From: 20CM-2-65-7 sp035943355
GTDB taxonomy: Bacteria > Gemmatimonadota > Gemmatimonadetes > Gemmatimonadales > GWC2-71-9
DNA length: 26,768 bases
Direction: 5' to 3'
NCBI GenBank assembly: GCA_035943355.1
Contig: DASZCG010000126.1
Span: forward strand, 1 to 26,768
Below the pieces are notes generated by a model, which was not told the DNA's origin, did not search any database, and saw only the letters and a list, made by a program, of their open reading frames with translations. The translations under genes and the position numbers were made by a program. Below, piece after piece: positions 1 through 7,052 of this stretch; the stretch's first letter is position 1, and each line of letters opens with the position of its first letter.

Positions 1-3
1 TGT

Positions 4-918
4 GTGCGCAGCCGTCCACTGAGACTCGCCCTTCTCGCCGGACTCCTGAGCAGCGGCGGGGCCCCCCCCCAGGACCCCGCGGTGCAAATCGAGGATTTGA
101 CCCCGCAATTCCTCCGCTTTTACGACAGCGCCGCGAGCCAGCACGCCGATCCCCAGCGGCGCTGGGACCTCTGGCGCCGCCTCTACGGCTTCGCCGCCGT
201 CCCGCCGACACCCTACGGCGACTCGCTCGCCCGCCGGCTGCTCGATAGCGCGTGGGACCGCTATCCCGCCGCGCTGTCCACCATCGCGCGTGGCGCGGCC
301 GGGCTCGGCATCTTCCCCGATAGCGCGTTCCGCCGCGTCGCAGGGCTGCTCGGCTGCGGCGATACCGTCAAGGTGCGCCTGACCGTCTTCGTGGGCGGGT
401 TCGAAGGCAACGCGTTCGCTTACGGACATCAGAACGGCCGCTACGGGATCGCAGTCCCTGTCGAGGCCGGCGATCCGGCACGGTCGATCATTCACGAGCT
501 CACGCACGCGCTCCACCGCGGCGGTTGCGCGACTTTTCCTTCGGGATACGGCCAGAGCGTCGCGGAGCTCGTCGTCACCGAAGGACTCGCAATGCAAGTC
601 GTGCGTCGCGCGCTGCCGGGCCACGACGCGGACTATTACACGGCGGCGGCGCCGGGTTGGCTGGCGGACGCGCGCGCGCGCCGCCGCGCGATTCTCGAGG
701 GCATCCGGCAACATTGGACAGAGCACGGCCCGGCAGCCGTGCAGCGCTTCACGTTCGGGGCGGGTACCACCGGTCTCCATCGGGAAGGATATTACGCGGG
801 TTGGGAGCTCGTCGGCGCGATGCTCGACCGCCTGGGAATGTCGCTGCACGACGTGGCGACCACCGATCCCGCGCAATATCCGGCGCTGCTCGCAAAGGCC
901 ATGCGCGTCGCTGAGTGA
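4..918 (+). CDS. secreted HExxH zinc-metalloprotease-like protein
   Basis: A 304-residue protein from a GTG start. The first ~20 residues (Arg-rich, then Leu/Ala-rich) look like a Sec signal peptide, so it is probably exported. The HELTH motif at residues 164-168 gives two His ligands and the catalytic Glu. Glu193 in a TEGLA context, about 25 residues later, is a plausible third zinc ligand, the arrangement seen in gluzincin-like proteins such as the DUF2268 group. Family placement is by motif only. The frame is open to base 1, so a start upstream of the window cannot be excluded. A run of nine C (62-70) lies just after the predicted signal peptide. The hydrolase gene begins 40 bases downstream on the same strand. 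Confidence 0.75.
   Translation: MRSRPLRLALLAGLLSSGGAPPQDPAVQIEDLTPQFLRFYDSAASQHADPQRRWDLWRRLYGFAAVPPTPYGDSLARRLLDSAWDRYPAALSTIARGAAGLGIFPDSAFRRVAGLLGCGDTVKVRLTVFVGGFEGNAFAYGHQNGRYGIAVPVEAGDPARSIIHELTHALHRGGCATFPSGYGQSVAELVVTEGLAMQVVRRALPGHDADYYTAAAPGWLADARARRRAILEGIRQHWTEHGPAAVQRFTFGAGTTGLHREGYYAGWELVGAMLDRLGMSLHDVATTDPAQYPALLAKAMRVAE
62..70. repeat. C9 homopolymer tract in a 5' coding region
   Basis: Nine consecutive C follow GGGG, encoding Ala-Pro-Pro at about residues 20-22 of the secreted protease-like protein. Homopolymers of this length are prone to slippage, and one inserted or deleted base would shift the frame just after the signal peptide. In this GC-rich DNA it may be chance. Confidence 0.5.
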
Positions 919-941
919 CATTTGCCGCCGAAGGCGTTGAC

Positions 942-958
942 GGCGACCTTTTGTCGCC
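942..958 (+). other. perfect 6-bp hairpin abutting a start codon
   Basis: GGCGAC and GTCGCC are perfect inverted repeats around a CTTTT loop, and the right arm ends one base before the ATG at 959. No Shine-Dalgarno sequence precedes that ATG. The stem could limit translation initiation or end transcription from the gene upstream, but no T-run follows, so an intrinsic terminator is not supported. Confidence 0.4.
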
Positions 959-1921
959 ATGAACCCGTCGTACCTCCTCCTCCTCGCCGCCGCCGCGTTG
1001 CAGGCGCCAGACTCGACGCCTCCTCCCCTCGGCAAGCTCGTGGACATCGGCGGCCGTCGCCTGCACATCCATTGTGTCGGATCGGGATCACCGACAGTCA
1101 TCACCGAAAGCGGCAGCAGCAGCTTCTCGATCGAGTGGGCGCTCGTGCAGGACAAGGTCTCGGGGTTCGCGCGCATCTGCAGTTACGATCGCGCGGGCTT
1201 CGCCTGGAGCGATCGCGGGCCGGCCGAAAACACGGTCGAAGAGACGATGGACGACCTGCATCAGCTGCTGCGCGCCGCGGCGCTCAAACCACCGTACGTC
1301 CTGGTAGGACACTCGATCGGCGGGATGTACGTCCAGGCCTATCAACGCCGCTATCCCGACGACGTCGCCGGCTTGGTGCTCGTGGACGCGACTCCAGAAG
1401 AAGACGCCGAGTATCTCTATAATGGAAAGTCGACCGTCGGCATTACGCTCAGCTACGATCAGCTCGCGTCGGTCTACGCTCCCTACATCAAGAATCCGCC
1501 GCCCCCGCTCGAGCTGCCCACAGCGGTCGACACACCGTACAACAAGCTCTCACCCGAGCTACAGCGCGCCGAGGTATGGGCCGAGCGGCTCTGGCGCATG
1601 CGTGTGGACCTGTCGCACTCGTGGATTACCGCCGAGTCGTGGAAGCAGGAGTTCATTGCGCTGCGCCAGCGGCGCCTGGCCGAGCCTCACGCGCTGGGCG
1701 ACTTGCCGTTGATCGTGCTGCGGCGCGGCCGGCGCACCACCGACGTGCTCGACCAGCGGGAAGCGGAGCTGGTCGCGCTGTCGAGCATCGGCAAGCTCGT
1801 CGTCGCGACGGAAAGTGACCACGAAATCCAGCTGTACCAGCCGGATCTCGTCGTTCAGGCGATCCGGGACGTCATCGGAGCGAGTCATGCACATCACGGG
1901 CGCTCACGCAATCATCTATAG
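959..1921 (+). CDS. alpha/beta-hydrolase-fold protein, probably exported
   Basis: A 320-residue alpha/beta hydrolase. A short hydrophobic N-terminus (residues 1-16) suggests export or membrane anchoring. The nucleophile elbow GHSIGG puts the catalytic Ser at 119, preceded by strand YVLVG. His288 in a SDHEIQ context near the C-terminus fits the catalytic His. The acid residue is not obvious, with Asp between 260 and 270 the likely site. Substrate cannot be predicted; esterase, lipase or peptidase activity all fit. The gene overlaps the start of the VOC-fold gene by 35 bases, so the two are probably cotranscribed. The start is the ATG directly after the hairpin at 942-958, with no clear ribosome-binding site. 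Confidence 0.85.
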   Translation: MNPSYLLLLAAAALQAPDSTPPPLGKLVDIGGRRLHIHCVGSGSPTVITESGSSSFSIEWALVQDKVSGFARICSYDRAGFAWSDRGPAENTVEETMDDLHQLLRAAALKPPYVLVGHSIGGMYVQAYQRRYPDDVAGLVLVDATPEEDAEYLYNGKSTVGITLSYDQLASVYAPYIKNPPPPLELPTAVDTPYNKLSPELQRAEVWAERLWRMRVDLSHSWITAESWKQEFIALRQRRLAEPHALGDLPLIVLRRGRRTTDVLDQREAELVALSSIGKLVVATESDHEIQLYQPDLVVQAIRDVIGASHAHHGRSRNHL

Positions 1922-2228
1922 CAGGGACGCCGAGGCCGACCGCGCGCTGCTGCGCGACGTGTTCAAATTCAAGTACGTGGACGTCGGTCGCGGCTGGCTC
2001 ATCTTCGGTCTGCCGCCGGCGGAAGTCGCCGTGCATCCCGACGAGGAGAACGATCGGCACGAGCTCTACCTGATGACCGACGATGTCGCTGGATTTGTGC
2101 AGGAGATGAAGCAGCGGCAGATCACGTGCACCCCCATCGCGGACCAGGGGTGGGGCCGGCTCACGCAGATCACGCTACCCGGCGGAGGAAAGCTCGGCGT
2201 CTATGAGCCGAGGCATGGCCGGCCATGA
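1887..2228 (+). CDS. VOC-family (glyoxalase/bleomycin-resistance fold) protein
   Basis: A 113-residue single-module VOC-fold protein. The start is the ATG at 1887 (MHITGAHAII), which has GGAG about 6 bases upstream; an upstream ATG at 1815 would add a Ser/Arg-rich stretch unlike the family. His7, His58 and Glu107 occupy the positions where VOC proteins carry metal ligands, so a metal-dependent function is possible. The family covers glyoxalases, dioxygenases and antibiotic-binding proteins, and one ~113-residue module normally dimerises. The sequence does not reveal the substrate. Its stop overlaps the ATG of the methyltransferase (ATGA), which suggests translational coupling. Confidence 0.8.
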   Translation: MHITGAHAIIYSRDAEADRALLRDVFKFKYVDVGRGWLIFGLPPAEVAVHPDEENDRHELYLMTDDVAGFVQEMKQRQITCTPIADQGWGRLTQITLPGGGKLGVYEPRHGRP

Positions 2229-2866
2229 GCCTCGCAACGAGTTATCTGAATCAGTTTCGCCGTCCGAGTGGCTGGTTCGGGAAATTCAACCTGTTGCTGA
2301 TGAATCGCCGTCACTCGCGGTTGACCGACTGGGGGTTGTCCCATGTGTCGGTTAAGCGCGATGCCACGATTCTCGATGTCGGCTGCGGGGGCGGCCGGAC
2401 CGTGGCGAAATTGGCCGCCGCCACGAACGGGAAGGTGTACGGCGTCGATTTCTCCGCAGCGAGCGTCGCCATGTCGCGCAGCTTCAACCGGTCGTTGGTC
2501 GCCGTGGGACGGGTTGTCATCGAGGCCGCGCCGGTATCGCGGCTGCCGTTCCCCGAGCGGATGTTCGATCTAGTCACCGCGGTCGAAACGCACTTCTATT
2601 GGCCCGACCTGCCCAACGACACACGTGAAGTGCTGCGCGTGCTCAAACCCGGCGGCAAGATCGTGATCATCGCCGAAGCGTACAAAGGGGGCAAACGCGC
2701 CCGCGCGATACAGCTCTTTGCGGACGCGATGAGGCCACTGGGTTACTCGCACCTGGACGTCGCGGAACATCACGACCTCCTGGTGGCGGCAGGCTTTGCG
2801 GATGTGTCAGTGGTTGAAGACTACGACAGGGGTTGGCTGTGTGCGGTGGGCACTCGGCCCGCGTAG
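2225..2866 (+). CDS. class I SAM-dependent methyltransferase
   Basis: A 213-residue cytosolic Rossmann-fold methyltransferase. Motif I is DVGCGGG at residues 51-57, the acidic residue that should bind the ribose is Asp75 (YGVDFS), and a typical post-motif LKPGGK loop follows the predicted strand 4 region. The spacing fits the Methyltransf_11 type (UbiE/small-molecule). The acceptor is unknown. It is the last gene of the hydrolase-VOC-methyltransferase run and overlaps the VOC gene by 4 bases. Its stop lies 25 bases from the stop of the convergent lipoprotein gene, with no convincing terminator between them. Confidence 0.88.
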   Translation: MSLATSYLNQFRRPSGWFGKFNLLLMNRRHSRLTDWGLSHVSVKRDATILDVGCGGGRTVAKLAAATNGKVYGVDFSAASVAMSRSFNRSLVAVGRVVIEAAPVSRLPFPERMFDLVTAVETHFYWPDLPNDTREVLRVLKPGGKIVIIAEAYKGGKRARAIQLFADAMRPLGYSHLDVAEHHDLLVAAGFADVSVVEDYDRGWLCAVGTRPA

Positions 2867-2891
2867 GCCGAGCCTATCTGGAGCAGCGAGG

Positions 2892-3671
2892 CTACGGCGC
2901 CGCCCAATGCGGTACGGCACTCCACTTTTCTGCAATAAAGAAGTCGGCCGGCAGATCGACATTGCCGCGCCAGTCGCTGTAGCGCTTGCTCTGGATGACC
3001 TTGCCATCCCGCTCGATATCCACGCGCACGGCGAGCCAGCCGCCCGCCACCGGGCGGTAGTCCTCGAGCCGGATGTCCGTGACTTCCGCCGCCGCCGCAG
3101 GGTTCAGCCCCAGGATCATGCGTACCACGATCAGCTTCTCCTGATCGATCCAGAACTGCGGCGAGGTGGTATCGCTGAGAGACTGGCTTCCGACGACATA
3201 CGTCGGGCGCCCTTCCCACGTCGCCGTGCGGATCTTGGTGAGATCGAACTTGTAGGGCTGAATCTGCCGCAACGTGGTGTCGATCGGCTGATCGTACACA
3301 CCCTGGACGAAGGGCAAAAACGGATTGCCGGACGGCACAGTGCGCGTCACCTTGCCGGCGCGAACCACGTACACCGAATCGGCCGTGTAAATCACCCCAT
3401 TGCCGTTCTTGAGATCGCCGAAGTCGATGCGCAGCCGGTCGGGCGAGCGCAGTGCCTCATACCACGTCGTCGTGTCGGTCACGCCATTGGGATGCGTCTG
3501 GATGGTCTGCTGGACGAACGTGACCGTCTTGAACCACTTGCCCAGGTAGGCGTCGCGCATGCGGTTGAGCAGCGCTACGCCATCGGCGGGTGGTGCTGGA
3601 GCGGGTTTTGTCGGGCTGGGGTTTTTGCCGCATCCCATGGCGACGCAGGCGACGGCGAGCAGCAGCCTCAC
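2892..3671 (-). CDS. LolA/LppX-like periplasmic lipoprotein
   Basis: About 259 residues from a GTG that overlaps the moxR stop (GTGA); a TTG at 3683 with AAGGAGG upstream is an alternative start. The N-terminus is a short lipoprotein signal with a lipobox-like AMGC and lipidated Cys14, followed by a Pro-rich linker. The rest has the alternating strands of the LolA/LppX/RseB-like half-barrel: an opening YLGKWFKTVTFVQQT, a middle region describing a compound-like 'RSPDRLRIDF' strand, and a C-terminal WRGNVDLPADFF. Members of this group bind lipids or sense envelope stress. No partner is visible except the AAA+ ATPase immediately upstream, with which it is probably translationally coupled. Confidence 0.75.
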   Translation of the reverse strand: MRLLLAVACVAMGCGKNPSPTKPAPAPPADGVALLNRMRDAYLGKWFKTVTFVQQTIQTHPNGVTDTTTWYEALRSPDRLRIDFGDLKNGNGVIYTADSVYVVRAGKVTRTVPSGNPFLPFVQGVYDQPIDTTLRQIQPYKFDLTKIRTATWEGRPTYVVGSQSLSDTTSPQFWIDQEKLIVVRMILGLNPAAAAEVTDIRLEDYRPVAGGWLAVRVDIERDGKVIQSKRYSDWRGNVDLPADFFIAEKWSAVPHWAAP

Positions 3672-4696
3672 TGGGGTTGCCAACGCGCCTCCTTGATCAG
3701 CTGCGCGACGATATCGGCCGCGCTCCGCCCGGCCGCCTCTGCCGCGAAGTTGATGACGATCCGGTGGGTCAGCACGGTCGGCGCCACCAGGCGCAGATCG
3801 TCCTCGTCCGCCATGGGCCGGCCGTCCAGCGCCGCCCGCGCCTTGGCGCCAAGCACGAGATACTGCGACGCGCGCGGCCCGGCCCCCCACGAGATGTATT
3901 CCTTGATGAAGGGCAGCGAGGCCGCTTCGATCGGGCGAGTCATGCGGACCAGCGTGACGGCCGCCTTGACCAGCGCCTGCGACACCGGAATGCGCCGCAC
4001 CAAATGCTGCATCGCTAGTACATCGTCGGCAGTGAGCACCGGCCGCACATCTCCCGCTACGTCGCCCGTCGTGGCCGTGACGATCTGCTCTTCTTCGCTC
4101 TGCGACGGATAATTCACCCGCAGCTCGAACATGAAGCGGTCGAGCTGCGCCTCGGGCAGCGGATAGGTCCCCTCTTGTTCGATTGGGTTCTGCGTTGCGA
4201 GCACAAAGAATGGCGTCGGGAGCGTATGCGTCTGACCTCCCGCCGTCACCTGATGTTCCTGCATCGCTTGCAACAGCGCCGCCTGTGTCTTGGGCGGCGT
4301 GCGGTTGACCTCATCCGCCAGCACGATGTTGGCGAACACCGGCCCGCGCACGAACCGGAACGCGCGCTTTCCCGTCACGGAGTCTTCTTCGATGATCTCG
4401 GTGCCCGTGATGTCCGACGGCATGAGATCGGGTGTGAACTGGATGCGCGTGAAGCCGAGGTCGAGCGTCTCGGCGAGCGTCGAGATCATCAACGTCTTGG
4501 CGAGGCCGGGGACGCCGACGAGCAGGGCGTGGCCGCCGGAGAAGATGGCGGTGAGGACGCCATCCAGGACGTCCTTCTGGCCGACGATCCGCTGCCCGAC
4601 TTGCGTCAGCAGATCCGTGCGCGCCGCTGCGAGGCGTTCGAGCAGCTCGACGTCGCCGGACGGAGCGGAGTGCGGAGAGCGGGGAGTGGAAGTCAT
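3668..4696 (-). CDS. MoxR-family AAA+ ATPase
   Basis: A 342-residue MoxR ATPase. Walker A is GVPGLAKT (61-68, the MoxR form with Ala before Lys), Walker B is LADEVNR (126-132), and sensor-1 lies in ATQNPIEQEGTYPLPEAQLD. The lid domain ends the protein. MoxR proteins are cytosolic chaperone-like ATPases that usually act on partners with VWA domains; their neighbours are typically DUF58 and VWA genes. None is here: the only downstream gene is the LolA-like lipoprotein, coupled by GTGA. The ATG at 4696 is chosen because it starts the conserved protein and lies just after a TATTAT -10-like box; an upstream ATG at 4735 is also in frame. Confidence 0.9.
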   Translation of the reverse strand: MTSTPRSPHSAPSGDVELLERLAAARTDLLTQVGQRIVGQKDVLDGVLTAIFSGGHALLVGVPGLAKTLMISTLAETLDLGFTRIQFTPDLMPSDITGTEIIEEDSVTGKRAFRFVRGPVFANIVLADEVNRTPPKTQAALLQAMQEHQVTAGGQTHTLPTPFFVLATQNPIEQEGTYPLPEAQLDRFMFELRVNYPSQSEEEQIVTATTGDVAGDVRPVLTADDVLAMQHLVRRIPVSQALVKAAVTLVRMTRPIEAASLPFIKEYISWGAGPRASQYLVLGAKARAALDGRPMADEDDLRLVAPTVLTHRIVINFAAEAAGRSAADIVAQLIKEARWQPQ

Positions 4697-4708
4697 GGGC
4701 CGAAGGTA

Positions 4709-4714
4709 ATAATA
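4709..4714 (-). promoter_or_regulatory. possible -10 box for moxR
   Basis: On the minus strand TATTAT lies 12 bases before the moxR ATG. It is a five-of-six match to TATAAT, but no acceptable -35 is seen 16-18 bases upstream. If used, the transcript would have a leader of only about 5 bases. The same strand carries TAGGGGTAG just upstream, a 9-mer also found in the promoter of the gene at 22772. Confidence 0.35.
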
Positions 4715-4759
4715 CTCTACCCCTAAGCGCCACATAGCGTTGCGGTGTTAGCACTTTGC

Positions 4760-4777
4760 TTGCGAAAGATTTCACAA
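4760..4777. promoter_or_regulatory. Rex-like (or CRP/FNR-like) operator before the atp operon
   Basis: TTGCGAAAGATTTCACAA matches the Rex consensus TTGTGAA-N4-TTCACAA with one mismatch (C for T at position 4), and the dyad extends to 4758-4779. Rex is the NADH/NAD+-sensing repressor, known to control respiratory and energy genes in several phyla. The core also fits CRP/FNR (TGTGA-N6-TCACA) with one mismatch, so the protein is not certain; the outer TT/AA favours Rex. It lies 23 bases upstream of atpZ and covers the predicted -35. Confidence 0.55.
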
Positions 4778-4788
4778 GCGTCTAGGTT
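4760..4788 (+). promoter_or_regulatory. possible atp operon promoter
   Basis: TTGCGA (4760-4765) and TAGGTT (4783-4788) are separated by 17 bases. Both match sigma-70 boxes poorly (4/6 and 3/6), but the spacing is ideal and the operator-like dyad starts on the -35. A start near 4795 would leave a leader of about 6 bases, consistent with the lack of a Shine-Dalgarno sequence before ATG 4801. Confidence 0.35.
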
Positions 4789-4800
4789 TCCCGGCGCAAC

Positions 4801-5064
4801 ATGACTCCCGCACAAAAAAAAGACGACTTCGACCCGGGCAAGAGCTACGGTCAGGGCTACGAATACTTCGGAATGGCGCTGAGCTTCACGGTGGCCATTC
4901 TCTTGTTCGGTGCGGCGGGGTGGTTCGTCGATGGGTTGGTGCACACCCGGCCGCTGTTTGCGATCATCGGGGCGTTCGTGGGTGGCTTTGCCGGTTTCAT
5001 GCGCATCTACTATCGGGTGAAGAGCGACACGGCGGGGAAAGGCGGGGAAGGGCGGGGTCAGTGA
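4801..5064 (+). CDS. atpZ: AtpZ/AtpI-family protein of the ATP synthase locus
   Basis: An 87-residue two-helix membrane protein (TM about 24-44 and 50-70). The hairpin motif with Gly40, Asp44, Thr49, Pro51 and Phe53 is typical of the AtpZ/AtpI group (putative F0F1-ATPase subunit, Ca2+/Mg2+ transporter family). The N-terminus is charged (PAQKKDDFDPGKS) and the C-terminus is Gly-rich. Members lie at the start of ATP synthase operons and are linked to F0 assembly or Mg2+ supply. It is the first gene of the operon, 23 bases after the operator-like dyad, and overlaps the next gene by 4 bases (GTGA). The symbol is by family resemblance and position. Confidence 0.8.
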   Translation: MTPAQKKDDFDPGKSYGQGYEYFGMALSFTVAILLFGAAGWFVDGLVHTRPLFAIIGAFVGGFAGFMRIYYRVKSDTAGKGGEGRGQ

Positions 5065-5390
5065 AGTCACTGGCGCTGCTGCTTGGCCTCGGGATCGTCC
5101 TCGTGGCGACCGCGGGAGCAATCGGGGGCAAGGGAGCGGCGATTGGTGGCGGGACCGCGTTGATCGCGCAGCTGTGGGCGGTCGTGTTGCTGAGGCCGAA
5201 GATGCGCGCTCCTAACCCGCAGTTCATGGCCCGGTGGCTCGGCGGGATGGGAATCCGGTTCCTGGCATTGGCCGCGCTGGTGCTGTGGATTATCACGCAC
5301 GCCGCCTCGTTCCCGCCTCTACCCGCCGTGCTTGGGTTTTTGGGTGTTCTGTTGCCGCTGTTGTTCCTCGAGACGAGGTTTCTCAGGTGA
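5061..5390 (+). CDS. atpI: ATP synthase subunit I-like membrane protein
   Basis: A 109-residue protein from a GTG overlapping the atpZ stop. Four hydrophobic segments (about 5-20, 28-45, 64-80, 87-104) are separated by short basic loops (RPKMRAPNPQF), the layout of ATP synthase subunit I (AtpI-type, UncI-like). Sequence conservation in this family is low, so the call rests on topology, size and position between atpZ and atpB. Its likely role is in c-ring assembly. It overlaps atpB by 4 bases (GTGA). An upstream in-frame ATG at 4920 is rejected because it would overlap atpZ extensively and add a non-membrane Arg-rich stretch. Confidence 0.65.
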   Translation: MKSLALLLGLGIVLVATAGAIGGKGAAIGGGTALIAQLWAVVLLRPKMRAPNPQFMARWLGGMGIRFLALAALVLWIITHAASFPPLPAVLGFLGVLLPLLFLETRFLR

Positions 5391-6220
5391 TCCAGTCTCC
5401 CGATATCGGCAAGGTCATTCTCGAGCATACCGCGGATGGCAAGGTGATCGAGCTGCCGTTCGGCGTACACCTGACGCTTCCGGGTCCTTGGTACGTCCCC
5501 GGCACTCACATCGATATCTCGCCGACGAAGCACGTTGTCTTCATGGTGTTCGCGGCCCTGTGCGTGTTCCTGACGATTTGGGTCGCCGGCCGCCAGGTCC
5601 AGCGGCGGCATAGGGAAGGGAAGGGACCCCGTGGTTTCGGCGCGGCGGTCGAAGCCATGGTCCTGTTCATCCGGGACGACGTCGCGCTCGCAAGCATTGG
5701 CCACGGCGGCGAGAAATTCGTCCCGCTCATCGAGACGCTCTTTTTCTTCATTCTGTACTGCAACCTGATCGGCCTCTTCCCGTGGGGTGCGACGCCGACC
5801 GGCAACCTCGCGGTCACCGGCGGACTGGCCCTGATCGCGTTTCTGGTGATCGAAGTATCGGGGTTCGTGGCTCTGGGACCGAAGGGCTACCTCAAGACCA
5901 TCGTCATGGTCCCGGCGGGAATGACGGGGATTGGTGCCGTGGTCATGGCGTTCATCATGACCCCGGTCGAGCTGATCGGGAAAATCGTGAAGCCGTTTGC
6001 CCTGTGCCTGCGGCTCTTCGCGAACATGACCGCCGGGCACTTCGTGATTCTCTCGCTGCTCGGGCTGATCTTCCTGTTCGCGAACTGGTTCATCGCGGGC
6101 GGCACGGTGGTGTTCGTGCTGTTCATGATGTGTCTCGAGCTGCTGGTCGCGTTCCTGCAGGCATATATCTTTGCGCTTCTTACGTCCGTCTTCATCGGAC
6201 TCATGCAACACGAACACTAG
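5387..6220 (+). CDS. atpB: ATP synthase F0 subunit a
   Basis: A 277-residue multi-pass inner-membrane protein, the stator half-channel subunit for proton translocation. The essential Arg is Arg209 in the conserved helix KPFALCLRLFANMTAGH, aligning with E. coli Arg210. The C-terminal helix with ...LELLVAFLQAYIFALLT also matches the family. About six hydrophobic segments are visible. The N-terminus has a long periplasmic-type segment before TM1. The GTG at 5387 is preferred over an upstream ATG at 5234 because it begins the conserved protein and overlaps the atpI stop. The atpE start follows 8 bases after its stop, preceded by AGGGGAA. Confidence 0.96.
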   Translation: MIQSPDIGKVILEHTADGKVIELPFGVHLTLPGPWYVPGTHIDISPTKHVVFMVFAALCVFLTIWVAGRQVQRRHREGKGPRGFGAAVEAMVLFIRDDVALASIGHGGEKFVPLIETLFFFILYCNLIGLFPWGATPTGNLAVTGGLALIAFLVIEVSGFVALGPKGYLKTIVMVPAGMTGIGAVVMAFIMTPVELIGKIVKPFALCLRLFANMTAGHFVILSLLGLIFLFANWFIAGGTVVFVLFMMCLELLVAFLQAYIFALLTSVFIGLMQHEH

Positions 6221-6228
6221 GGGAACAC

Positions 6229-6501
6229 ATGCACGCTCTGCTTATGCTCCTTCAGGACGACGCCGTCAAAACGTCGCTGAACAACAACGCGCTGCTCGGT
6301 GCGGGGATCGGGATGGGTCTTGCGCTCATCGGCGCCGGCATCGGCATCGGTCGCATCGGCGGCCAGGCCGTCGAGGCGATCGCGCGCCAGCCGGAAGCGT
6401 CGGCCGATATCCGTGGCGCCATGATCCTGACCGCGGCGCTCATCGAAGGCGCCACGCTCGCGGCGCTCGTGTTCGCACTGCTATTCAAGCTCATTAAATG
6501 A
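6229..6501 (+). CDS. atpE: ATP synthase F0 subunit c
   Basis: A 90-residue c subunit, the rotor-ring proteolipid. The first transmembrane helix carries the Gly-rich pattern between residues 24 and 45, the polar loop is RQP (53-55), and the proton-carrying acid is Glu73 in LIEGATL. The residues after Glu73 are Gly-Ala rather than Ser-Thr, so the Na+ signature is absent and a proton-driven enzyme is likely. The start is ATG 6229 with an AGGGGAA ribosome-binding site, the only strong one in the operon, fitting the high demand for c. The extra N-terminal leader (MHALLMLLQDDA) is longer than usual and may be cleaved or aid insertion. Confidence 0.95.
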   Translation: MHALLMLLQDDAVKTSLNNNALLGAGIGMGLALIGAGIGIGRIGGQAVEAIARQPEASADIRGAMILTAALIEGATLAALVFALLFKLIK

Positions 6502-7052
6502 TCCTGCTGCTCGCGCTGCTTCAGGGCGAAGCCGAAGGCGGCCACGTCGCCTCGCCGTTCGACATCAACGGCGGGGTGATCATTTGGACCGTCGTCATCT
6601 TCGTTATCCTGCTGGCGGTGCTCTACCGGCTCGGCTATCCGGCGCTGCTCAAGATGGTCGAAGACCGCGAGAAGCGTATCCAGAAGCTGCTGGATGATGC
6701 CGAGAAGGCGAACGCCGAGGCGCAGCGGCTGCTGGATGAGCACAAGAAGCAGATCGCCGCGGCGCGCAACGAGGGGCAGGACATCCTTGCGAAAGCGAAG
6801 TCCGTGTCGCAGAAGGAGCGGGAGACGCTGCTCGCCAAAGCGCGGGAAGAGTACGACGCGCTGCTCGCCCGCGCGCGCAAGGATATCGAGGCCGAAAAAG
6901 AGAAGGCGATTCTGGCGCTGCGGCGGGAAGCGGTAGAGCTGTCCATCGCCGCGGCGTCGCGCGTGATCGAGGCGAATCTCGATACCGACGCCAACCGCCG
7001 CCTGGTCACCGAGTTTCTCGAGAGCCTGGCGAAGGCGGAGCCAAAGCGGTGA
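6498..7052 (+). CDS. atpF: ATP synthase F0 subunit b
   Basis: A 184-residue stator subunit. One membrane helix spans about 24-44, followed by a long charged coiled coil from about 54 to 150 (EDREKRIQKLLDDAEKAN) that reaches F1, and a C-terminal part likely to meet delta. As in atpE, an N-terminal hydrophobic leader (MILLLALLQGEA) precedes the membrane helix; it may be a signal-like element. The gene starts at an ATG overlapping the atpE stop (ATGA), and its own stop overlaps atpH. Only one b-type gene is present, so a b2 homodimer is expected. Confidence 0.94.
   Translation: MILLLALLQGEAEGGHVASPFDINGGVIIWTVVIFVILLAVLYRLGYPALLKMVEDREKRIQKLLDDAEKANAEAQRLLDEHKKQIAAARNEGQDILAKAKSVSQKERETLLAKAREEYDALLARARKDIEAEKEKAILALRREAVELSIAAASRVIEANLDTDANRRLVTEFLESLAKAEPKR

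Noticed and set aside
2864..2876. TAGGC-CGA-GCCTA inverted repeat between the methyltransferase and the convergent lipoprotein gene, as a terminator
   Set aside because: The stem is only five base pairs, includes the stop codon and has no T-run on either side, so an intrinsic terminator is not supported.
2796..4112. Long open frame on the plus strand (438 codons) opposite the lipoprotein and MoxR genes
   Set aside because: It is antisense to two genes with clear family motifs; its protein is Arg/Ala-rich without domain features, the usual result of high GC.
4997..6217. Long open frame on the minus strand opposite the atp genes
   Set aside because: It runs against atpI and atpB, whose motifs are secure, and encodes a charged low-complexity protein typical of antisense frames.
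6229..6501. Sodium-driven ATP synthase
   Set aside because: The residues following Glu73 are Gly-Ala rather than the Ser-Thr of Na+ binding c subunits, and no Gln is seen at the matching site in helix 1.
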